Origin: Thioclava sp. SK-1
Lineage (GTDB): Bacteria > Pseudomonadota > Alphaproteobacteria > Rhodobacterales > Rhodobacteraceae
Assembly: GCF_001705665.1 (NCBI RefSeq)
Contig: NZ_MDHA01000051.1
Coordinates: 1 to 62,584, forward strand
DNA: 62,584 nucleotides
Direction: 5' to 3'
Part shown: one piece after another, positions 56,024 through 62,584 of the stretch
Layout of the letters: each line of letters starts with the position of its first letter
Position numbering within the stretch: position 1 is the first letter of the stretch
Notes under the pieces: generated by a model
The model's database searches: none
Told to the model about the DNA's origin: nothing
Seen by the model: only the letters and a program-made list of their open reading frames with translations
Translations under genes and position numbers: made by a program

Positions 56024-56863
56024 TCAGCCTTTGGCGCAGAGCCAATCCAGCGCGCGTGAGGGCAAAATCCGGCGCGCCGCACCCATAAGATGGGTCAATG
56101 TGGTGACGTAATAACGCGGTTTGGGCGTGGGGGAGTGCAGCGCGCGCAGGATCTGTTTTGTTACCGCAGAGGCTGGGAGTTCAAACGGATCCAGCCCGTT
56201 TTTTGGCGCATAAAGCCGTTTTATCAGGCTGTTTTCATATTGCGCCCGGCGTGGCGAAGCCTGCCAATTGATCCAGCGTTCAAATGGTGGCACTGAATTG
56301 GCGCGGATTTTCGAGGTGATTGGCCCAGGTTCGATCAAAACGATATGAATGCCGGTGTCACGCATTTCAACGCGCAGGACATCCGTCAGCCCCTCCAGTG
56401 CGTATTTCGATGCGACATAGGCGCCGCGCCATGGTGCGGGGACGATGCCCAAGACCGAGGAGCATTGTAAAATATGGCCTGCACCATTGGTTCCCTGGCC
56501 GCGCATATGCGCGATGGCGCGGCGTGTCAGATCATGTAAACCGATCAGATTGGTTTCCAGCACAGCCCTAAGCGCCTCGGTCGGGAGATCCTCCACCGCG
56601 CCGGGGCAGGCAAAAGCGGCATTATTATACAGCGCATCCAAACGGCCATTTGCGCGACTAAGCGCCTCGTTGAAGCCGGTTTCAATAGAGGCGGGATCAG
56701 CCATATCCAGGACGAAACTGATCAGTCCTTCCCCCTGTAACCGGGCGCAATCGGCGGGGTTGCGACAGGTGGCAAACACCGTCCAACCAGCCTTTTGCAG
56801 CCCATGCGCTGCATCATAGCCGATGCCCGAGGAGCATCCCGTGATCAAAATCGTTTTGGTCAT
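56024..56863 (-). CDS. SDR-family oxidoreductase
   Basis: 279 residues of classical short-chain dehydrogenase. Cofactor motif ITGCSSGIGYDAAHGLQKAGW, then DALYNNAAFACPGAVED, and the catalytic YVASKYALEGLTDVLRVEM with Tyr and Lys of YxxxK (Y-V-A-S-K) and the Ser in CSSVLGIV. The substrate is unknown. It lies alone between the HIG1-type operon and the SH3 gene. Confidence 0.93.
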   Translation of the reverse strand: MTKTILITGCSSGIGYDAAHGLQKAGWTVFATCRNPADCARLQGEGLISFVLDMADPASIETGFNEALSRANGRLDALYNNAAFACPGAVEDLPTEALRAVLETNLIGLHDLTRRAIAHMRGQGTNGAGHILQCSSVLGIVPAPWRGAYVASKYALEGLTDVLRVEMRDTGIHIVLIEPGPITSKIRANSVPPFERWINWQASPRRAQYENSLIKRLYAPKNGLDPFELPASAVTKQILRALHSPTPKPRYYVTTLTHLMGAARRILPSRALDWLCAKG

Positions 56864-56933
56864 AAATGCCCCTGTATCGCCACTGTATCCTGAGATCGGG
56901 GATAGGCCAGGGGCGCGGCCGGGGCAAGCGCGG

Positions 56934-57452
56934 TTAGCGAACCGGCGTCAAGAAGCGTTTGGCCACCCAGCCCTCGGTGCCGTCGCCTTCGATACGGATC
57001 TTGGCCCAGCCGCCATTTTCGGCCACCAGCAACACATCATCGCCGCGCGAAAGGCGGTCAACGCGTCCGTTTGACGTGCCGGGACCGGAGCGCACATTTA
57101 GCCCATTGGCAGACACTTGCCACAACGTGCCACCGTCCAGCTTGGTGGGTTGCGCGATTCTATGTTCGGGTGAAATGATTAGTTTGGGGCCAACAGTGGC
57201 GCGCGCGGTGATGCGCGTGATCGCGGCCTTTTCAGCCGAGACGGGCAGGGCAACCGGATCGCTTTGGGCCGCGGTAATCGCCTTTGCCGTCAGCAATGGC
57301 TGTGCAACGGTTGCGGATTGCGAAACTTGAGGCGCGCTTGGCGTCGCGGCATCTGCCTGAAAGCTGGCCAATTCTTCGGGCGACATATCGCGCCCGGCAA
57401 TGACCATAGTGACAAACAATACCGCAGACGTGGTGACGACAAGTTTCAGCAT
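56934..57452 (-). CDS. Exported SH3-domain protein
   Basis: 172 residues. An N-terminal hydrophobic segment (LKLVVTTSAVLFVTMVIAG) serves as signal or anchor. A linker rich in A, T and Q follows, and then a C-terminal bacterial SH3 domain (about 105-170): WQVSANGLNVRSGPGTSNGRVDRLSRGDDVLLVAENGGWAKIRIEGDG. SH3b proteins act in the cell wall or periplasm by binding peptidoglycan or other partners. Divergent from parC. Confidence 0.88.
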   Translation of the reverse strand: MLKLVVTTSAVLFVTMVIAGRDMSPEELASFQADAATPSAPQVSQSATVAQPLLTAKAITAAQSDPVALPVSAEKAAITRITARATVGPKLIISPEHRIAQPTKLDGGTLWQVSANGLNVRSGPGTSNGRVDRLSRGDDVLLVAENGGWAKIRIEGDGTEGWVAKRFLTPVR

Positions 57453-57613
57453 CCGAAATCCTCAGATTTAAAAAAGGCGCGCAAAAATCAACAAGTAAAT
57501 AACCTACTTTTGATCTGCCTCTTTCTCACCAACGCGTCAACCTTCGTTATGGTTTCGTGAATACAAAAAAATCCATCTGGACCGGGCGGGCGGCGCGCTT
57601 TATTCCAATCTGT

Positions 57614-59878
57614 ATGAGCGAGCATGAAAACGACAATCCGACCTCCCTTTCGACCGAGCCGTTAAGCCGCGCGATCGGTGAGCGATATCTTACATATGCC
57701 CTGTCTACGATCATGCACCGTGCTTTGCCCGATGCGCGTGATGGGCTGAAGCCGGTTCACCGGCGAATCCTATATGCCATGCGAGAGCTGCGGCTGACCT
57801 CCACCGGAGGGTTCCGCAAATCTGCGAAAATCTCTGGCGATGTGATGGGCAATTATCACCCGCATGGGGATATGGCGATCTATGACGCTATGGCGCGTTT
57901 GGCGCAGGATTTCGCCATGCGCTATCCGTTGGTCAATGGTCAGGGGAATTTTGGCAATATTGATGGCGATAATCCTGCGGCATCACGCTATACCGAAGCG
58001 CGTATGGCCGCCCCGTCTGAAAGCTTGCTGGAAGGGCTGGCCGAAAACGCAGTGGATTACCGCCCCAATTATGACGGCACATTGGAAGAGCCGGTGGTGC
58101 TGCCCGCCGCTTTTCCCAATCTGTTGGCAAATGGCTCCAGCGGTATTGCCGTGGGTATGGCGACGAATATCCCGCCGCATAATTTGGATGAGCTGGTCGA
58201 CGCCTGCCTTGCGATGATCAAAAAGCCCAGTATTGACGATGATGCGCTGGTGGAAATGGTGCCGGGTCCGGATTTCCCGACAGGCGGTATCATCGTGGAG
58301 CCAAAGGATAATATCCTTAGTGCCTATCGGACAGGGCGCGGTGCATTCCGTTTGCGCGCCCGGTGGGAGCGCGAAGATCTGGGCCGTGGACTGTGGCAGA
58401 TTGTGGTAACGGAAATTCCGTATCAGGTGCAGAAATCCAAGCTGATTGAGCGTCTGGCAGAGGTGATTCAAACCAAAAAAGTCCCGGCCCTGGCCGATGT
58501 GCGTGATGAATCCGCCGAGGATATTCGCATCGTTCTGGAGCCCAAGTCGAAATCCGTTGAGCCTGAGATGCTAATGGGCATGTTGTTCAAAAGCTCGGAT
58601 CTTGAGGTTCGGTTTTCGATGAATATGAACGTGCTGATCGACGGCCGGGTGCCGAAGGTCTGCTCGCTCAAAGAGGTTTTGCGGGCGTTTTTGGACCATC
58701 GCCGTGAGGTTCTGTGCCGTCGCAGCCAGCACCGTCTGGATAAAATCGCGCATCGGCTTGAGGTGCTGAACGGCTATATCATCGCCTATCTGAACCTTGA
58801 TCGGGTCATTGAGATCATCCGAACCGAGGATGAGCCCAAGCCCGCGCTGATGACGGAAAACTGGGCTGTAACAGATGGTGATGCGTTTTTCCTAAGTGAA
58901 ACGCAGGCCGAAGCGATCTTGAATATGCGGTTGCGCAGCTTGCGCCGCCTTGAAGAGATGGAGCTGCGGCAAGAGCGCGAAACCCTGATGGCCGAACGCG
59001 CGGATCTGACAGAGCTGTTGGAGAGCGAGCCATTGCAGTGGAAAAAATTGTCGGGTGAATTGCGCGATATTCGCAAGAAATTTGGCAAGGCCGCCCCGGG
59101 TGGGGCGCGGCGCACGGGCTTTGCTGAGGCCGGCGAAGTGGAGGATGTCCCGATTGAGGCGATGATCGAACGCGAACCGATCACCGTCATCTTGTCGAAA
59201 ATGGGCTGGGTTCGTGCAATGAAAGGACACAATGCCCTGGATGCCGAGGTCAAGTTCAAGGACGGCGATGGTCCGGGCTTTGTGATCCATGCGGAAACAA
59301 CGGACCGGATCGTGATGCTGGGTGCAAATGGCCGTGCCTATACGATTTTGGGGGCCAACCTGCCCGGCGGGCGCGGTATGGGCGAGCCGGTGCGCCTGAT
59401 GGTCGATATTCCTAATGAGGTGGAAATCACCCATGTTCTTCTGCCCAAAGGAGGGGAGAAATACCTGCTGGCGTCGACCGCAGGGGATGGGTTCTTGTGC
59501 CCGGGCGAAGAAATGATCGCCCAGACCAAATCAGGTAAGCAATTGCTGAATGTGCGCGCGCCGGTCCGCACGGCTGTATGCCATAAGATCAATGGTGACG
59601 CGATCGCGGTTGTGGGCGAAAACCGCAAGCTGTTGATATTTGGTATTGATGAGCTGCCAGAGATGTCCAAGGGCAAAGGCGTTCGTTTGCAGAAATACAA
59701 AGATGGCGGGTTGTCAGATGCGCGCAGCTTCGTATTGGATAATGGGCTGATGTGGAAAGATCCCGCGGGCCGCACCCGCACTGTGTCGCGCGAAGATCTG
59801 GCAGAGTGGCGGACCAAACGGGCTACAGCGGGCCGGATGGCACCACGCGGCTTCCCGCAAGACAACAAGTTCAACTAA
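57614..59878 (+). CDS. parC: DNA topoisomerase IV subunit A
   Basis: 754 residues. The breakage-reunion domain shows [21 protein letters not shown] and the catalytic tyrosine Tyr126 in [10 protein letters not shown]. The chromosome-decatenating ParC branch is favoured over GyrA because the protein lacks a full set of C-terminal GyrA-box repeats. It carries about six blades of a beta-pinwheel ([50 protein letters not shown]). ATG 57614 gives the usual length; GTG 57557 is an in-frame alternative. The residue at the quinolone-contact Ser position is Met87. parE is not in the window. Confidence 0.96.
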   Translation: MSEHENDNPTSLSTEPLSRAIGERYLTYALSTIMHRALPDARDGLKPVHRRILYAMRELRLTSTGGFRKSAKISGDVMGNYHPHGDMAIYDAMARLAQDFAMRYPLVNGQGNFGNIDGDNPAASRYTEARMAAPSESLLEGLAENAVDYRPNYDGTLEEPVVLPAAFPNLLANGSSGIAVGMATNIPPHNLDELVDACLAMIKKPSIDDDALVEMVPGPDFPTGGIIVEPKDNILSAYRTGRGAFRLRARWEREDLGRGLWQIVVTEIPYQVQKSKLIERLAEVIQTKKVPALADVRDESAEDIRIVLEPKSKSVEPEMLMGMLFKSSDLEVRFSMNMNVLIDGRVPKVCSLKEVLRAFLDHRREVLCRRSQHRLDKIAHRLEVLNGYIIAYLNLDRVIEIIRTEDEPKPALMTENWAVTDGDAFFLSETQAEAILNMRLRSLRRLEEMELRQERETLMAERADLTELLESEPLQWKKLSGELRDIRKKFGKAAPGGARRTGFAEAGEVEDVPIEAMIEREPITVILSKMGWVRAMKGHNALDAEVKFKDGDGPGFVIHAETTDRIVMLGANGRAYTILGANLPGGRGMGEPVRLMVDIPNEVEITHVLLPKGGEKYLLASTAGDGFLCPGEEMIAQTKSGKQLLNVRAPVRTAVCHKINGDAIAVVGENRKLLIFGIDELPEMSKGKGVRLQKYKDGGLSDARSFVLDNGLMWKDPAGRTRTVSREDLAEWRTKRATAGRMAPRGFPQDNKFN

Positions 59879-59881
59879 TGC

Positions 59882-59910
59882 AAAAGGCGGCCGCAAAGGC
59901 CGCCTTTTTT
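59882..59910 (+). terminator. Terminator of parC
   Basis: AAAAGGCGGCC (59882-59892) pairs with GGCCGCCTTTT (59898-59908), a 5-base loop, followed by TT. This is a strong hairpin right after the stop. Confidence 0.9.
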
Positions 59911-59933
59911 AAGCTCACTCGACGAAAAATCGT

Positions 59934-60758
59934 TTAGGCATATAGCGATACAACGCCCAGCTTTTCATGAATGTGATTGACCGATTGTTGGTCCATGCCA
60001 AGCGCTTGTGCCAGGGCATGCAGATAATCAGCCTCTGCCTGATCGTCCAGATCAATCGCCATGACCGACACGGTATAGGCCTGCGCCTCTAATCCCGGGG
60101 GAATGGCTTTGGCCAAGCCCTCTACATCGACGGGCGCGGCCAACTCTTGCTCCACAAAGGCGACTTCTTCGGCTGTGGCATTGCCCAGATGGTCCATCAA
60201 TGTCGCTTGTTCTTTCGCATCGATCTTGCCGTCGGCCTTGGCTGCCTGGATCATCGCCTTGAGCAAAATCGCCGCAGCAAGGTTTTGTGTGGGGTTTGGT
60301 GGCTTGGCCGGTTCACCATGGTTTGAAAATGCTGCGTTCAGCTCTTCCCCGAAGGACCGTTCGGACGTGGCGCGTTGGGCCGGTGTGCCGCCCAAAGATT
60401 TGGCCGCGCCAGTCGCGCCCAGACCCGCAAGCAATGCACCCAGGCCACCTTTGGCCCCGCCCATATCGCGCGACAATTGCCCCAAGACACCGCTGAGCCC
60501 GCCATTGGTCTGCGACCGCGTGCGCACCTTATTACTGCTGCCCACGGATTCCAGCAAATCCCCTAGACCTCCGCTGCGCTGGTTCACGGCATTCTTCTTG
60601 CCCCCTAGAAGATCCCCAACCATGTCCGTCAGCCCGCCAGATGATTGACGCCCTAAAAGCCCACCGCCAGAGCCTTTAGCGCCTTTGGCAAGGCTAGATG
60701 CCCCTTTCGCGATGGCAATTCCCATAGCGACCTTTGCCAGCGTTCCCATAAACGACAT
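59934..60758 (-). CDS. DUF533/TerB-like protein
   Basis: 274 residues. A Gly-rich, low-complexity N-terminal half (GLLGRQSSGGLTDMVGDLLGGKK, LGALLAGLGATGAAKSLGG) precedes a C-terminal TerB-like domain (about 155-270): AAAILLKAMIQAAKADGKIDAKEQATLMDHLG and AQAYTVSVMAIDLDDQAEADYLHALAQALGM. The Asp residues in KADGKID and IDLDDQAE fit metal binding seen in the family. DUF533 proteins (YebE type) are membrane-associated with unknown role. It converges with parC. Confidence 0.88.
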   Translation of the reverse strand: MSFMGTLAKVAMGIAIAKGASSLAKGAKGSGGGLLGRQSSGGLTDMVGDLLGGKKNAVNQRSGGLGDLLESVGSSNKVRTRSQTNGGLSGVLGQLSRDMGGAKGGLGALLAGLGATGAAKSLGGTPAQRATSERSFGEELNAAFSNHGEPAKPPNPTQNLAAAILLKAMIQAAKADGKIDAKEQATLMDHLGNATAEEVAFVEQELAAPVDVEGLAKAIPPGLEAQAYTVSVMAIDLDDQAEADYLHALAQALGMDQQSVNHIHEKLGVVSLYA

Positions 60759-60905
60759 GCGTTCCTCCTCGGGGTTTAGCGCGTTTAATCTATAGCTTAG
60801 CGCGTCTTTCGTTATACGTCAGGACGTAAATCCGTGAAACCTTGGTGAAGTTCCCAAGGATGTGCCCGGATTCACGCGATGCTGCTTGTTTGGGCAAAGA
60901 AACGC

Positions 60906-62282
60906 CTACCATGCGTCGATTTTCAGCCAGACGCCGCCCTTGGGGCGCAGGGTCAAGATCAGCTCAGGTTTGGGGTGGCGGTCTGGATCGGCGATAAACC
61001 GATGTCTGGCCAATAGGGTGGCAAGGATCAGCGCAACTTCTTGCATTGCGAAACCCGCGCCGATGCAGATGCGTGGCCCGGCGCCAAAGGGCAGAAACGC
61101 AAAGCGGTCATGGTGCGGGGCGGCAAAGCGCTGGGGGCGAAACATGTCGGGAGCCTCCCAAAGCGCCTGATGGCGGTGCAAAGCGTAAATCGGCAGCATA
61201 ATGGTATCACGAGGGCGGATTTCGCGGCCCAGAATTTCATCCGCAGTGCGGGCGCTGCGTGACAGGAAAGCAGCCGGGGGGTAAAGGCGCAATGTCTCAA
61301 GGATGATGTGTTCGATCAGGGGCATTTTCGGCAGGTCTGCAACCGTCGCCACGCTGTCTCCTAAAGCAGCAACGGCTTCGTCATGCGCGGCGGCCTGAAT
61401 CTGCGGGTCAAACGCGCACAGATAAAGCGCCCATGCCAGCGTCAGGGCAGAGGTTTCATGACCGGCCACGATAAAGGTCAGCAGATTGTCGCGCAGCTGG
61501 TCGCTGTTCAATGTCTGGCCTGTTTGGGGGTCCTTGGCGTCAATCAACAGATCCAAAAGATCACTGGCCTGTGCGTGGCGCGTGCGAATTCTGCGGGCAA
61601 TCGCGGCGTCGGAATGCGCCTTGAGCGGTTTGACGACATCGCGTGTCAGCAGGCGTTCGGGCCGGGGGATAAAGCCGGGCACACCCAGCAAATCGAACAA
61701 TGATATCTTGGCCGTTTGTGCGATATAGGTGTCGATGGCGCGGTGCAGGGCGCGGCGATCCAGTCCGTCATCTGTGGAAAATGTCACTTGCGAAATAACC
61801 TGAAACGTCGTGGCCACCATTTCGTCAAACAGGTCGATCGTTTCCCCCTTGCGCGCGGCAATCCGGTCTGATGTGGCCTGTGCGGCCATCTGCATGATCG
61901 GCGCGAGCCCCTCTATGTTGCGGGTAGCAAAGACGGGCGCTGCGGCACGGCGCTGCCATCGCCACGGCGCACCCTCTGTAACAAACAGGCCCTTGCCCAC
62001 GGCGGGACCAAGGATCAATTTGGTCACAAGCGACTTCGGATAATCCTCGACCCGGGTTTTCAGCACATGGCGCAGCGCGTCGGGGTCCATCAGCATGTGC
62101 CATCGCGCCCCGGTACGGCCTGAAATGACGGGGGCCTGTGTGGCCATCTGCGGGATCAGTTCCAGCACATTGCGACGCCCGGCGCGAAGCGATCCCAATA
62201 TCCCCAGCGGGTGCCGGGCTAAGGGAACTTTCACAGGCTGATTGGGATCATGTGCGATGGGGCTTGCAGCAAGGTGTTTCAT
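60906..62282 (-). CDS. Cytochrome P450
   Basis: 458 residues of a bacterial P450. The I-helix oxygen-binding motif is AGHETSALTLAWAL, the K-helix ExxR is in HIILETLRLYPP, and the haem loop is FLPFGAGPRICIGAGFAMQE with the axial Cys406. No fused reductase is present, so it needs a separate ferredoxin system; none is visible in the window. The substrate is unknown. Adjacent genes do not form an operon with it. Confidence 0.95.
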   Translation of the reverse strand: MKHLAASPIAHDPNQPVKVPLARHPLGILGSLRAGRRNVLELIPQMATQAPVISGRTGARWHMLMDPDALRHVLKTRVEDYPKSLVTKLILGPAVGKGLFVTEGAPWRWQRRAAAPVFATRNIEGLAPIMQMAAQATSDRIAARKGETIDLFDEMVATTFQVISQVTFSTDDGLDRRALHRAIDTYIAQTAKISLFDLLGVPGFIPRPERLLTRDVVKPLKAHSDAAIARRIRTRHAQASDLLDLLIDAKDPQTGQTLNSDQLRDNLLTFIVAGHETSALTLAWALYLCAFDPQIQAAAHDEAVAALGDSVATVADLPKMPLIEHIILETLRLYPPAAFLSRSARTADEILGREIRPRDTIMLPIYALHRHQALWEAPDMFRPQRFAAPHHDRFAFLPFGAGPRICIGAGFAMQEVALILATLLARHRFIADPDRHPKPELILTLRPKGGVWLKIDAW

Positions 62283-62427
62283 GTTGCAAGCCTAACGCGC
62301 GGAATGCACATTCGCGAACCGCGAAAATACGATGTGGGCTTGATTTTTTCTGATGGGAGAAATATCTAGCCCGCGATATTGACTCGGGCCGTGCGTTGGC
62401 CCCCCAAAATTAGAGGCGTCCCGCGAG

Positions 62428-62584
62428 ATGGCAAAGGCAAAGTTTGAACGTAACAAGCCGCACGTCAACATCGGCACGATCGGCCACGTTGACCACGGTA
62501 AAACCACGCTGACGGCAGCGATCACCAAATATTTTGGTGACTTCAAGGCATATGACCAGATTGATGGCGCGCCAGAAGAGAAAG
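62428..62584 (+). CDS. tuf: Elongation factor Tu (5' end only)
   Basis: The first 52 codons are in the window: [20 protein letters not shown]-loop [10 protein letters not shown], then [18 protein letters not shown], which is the EF-Tu N-terminus including the GTP-binding G1 motif. The gene continues beyond the right edge. GAGG lies about 12 bases upstream. It has its own 145-base leader behind the divergent P450 gene. Confidence 0.97.
   Translation, partial: MAKAKFERNKPHVNIGTIGHVDHGKTTLTAAITKYFGDFKAYDQIDGAPEEK

Overview
The window is a chromosomal segment of an alphaproteobacterium, almost certainly a Rhodobacterales/Roseobacter-group marine bacterium. The evidence is the flaF-flbT-DUF1217 flagellin cluster, the rpsT-dnaA-dnaN-recF-gyrB block preceded by ubiB-ubiE-mutM, the twin-transmembrane (HIG1-type) gene linked to a cobalamin adenosyltransferase and etfBA, a perfect TTAA-N7-TTAAC (CtrA-type) site, GANTC sites near dnaA and a CIRCE-controlled groESL. 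The genus cannot be fixed from sequence alone; a Loktanella/Yoonia/Octadecabacter-like organism is a guess.

Layout. 1-919: two unrelated, truncated IS3-family fragments back to back, then the tail of an unrecognised gene with an in-frame stop. 944-7191: edge of a flagellar cluster. On the minus strand lie flgJ-like, flgN-like, flagellin, flaF, flbT and a DUF1217 gene; divergent on the plus strand are fliK-like and flgD. 7193-11706: ubiB, ubiE, mutM, an enoyl-CoA hydratase and rpsT. 11707-12196: a gene-free stretch upstream of dnaA with GANTC clustering and long inverted repeats (possible origin, leader or small RNA). 12197-19482: dnaA, dnaN, recF, a VOC protein, a LysE-type exporter and gyrB. 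19883-25873: universal stress protein with a SulP transporter, a BrkB-type membrane protein, a degenerate methyltransferase divergent from comF, grxC and a MarR regulator. 26007-26082: tRNA-Thr(CGT). 26270-29293: mtgA, a small acidic protein, and the KDO genes kdsA and kdsD. 29457-30467: a DUF2793 protein.

30646-34411 is the most distinctive metabolic locus. A GH13_18 phosphorylase of glucosylglycerate type converges on a GT81-type glucosyl-3-phosphoglycerate synthase and its HAD phosphatase, so genes for making and for phosphorolytically recovering the compatible solute glucosylglycerate face each other. 34688-40871 holds an HD hydrolase, a 54-residue protein, a LysR regulator, a membrane protein, a putative secreted nuclease/phosphatase, an SDR protein and leuB. 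41059-42904 is a small-membrane-protein locus (DUF3618/YqjD-like, YqjE-like, DUF1328). 43181-50552 carries guanine deaminase, RNase R, a phospholipase-D-type cardiolipin synthase, manganese pyrophosphatase and a TraB/GumN protein. 50758-52862 is CIRCE-groES-groEL. 53210-55843 is etfA, etfB, adenosyltransferase and the HIG1-type gene. The right end has an SDR protein, an SH3 protein, parC, a TerB/DUF533 protein, a cytochrome P450 and the start of tuf.

Most of the window is core chromosome. I did not find a CRISPR array, a prophage, a defence island or a clearly new multi-gene system. The best leads are the convergent glucosylglycerate locus, the gene-free structured stretch before dnaA, the orphan DUF2793 gene next to KDO genes, the flagellin leader hairpin beside flbT, and several short genes (35277-35441, 42731-42904, 27145-27456).
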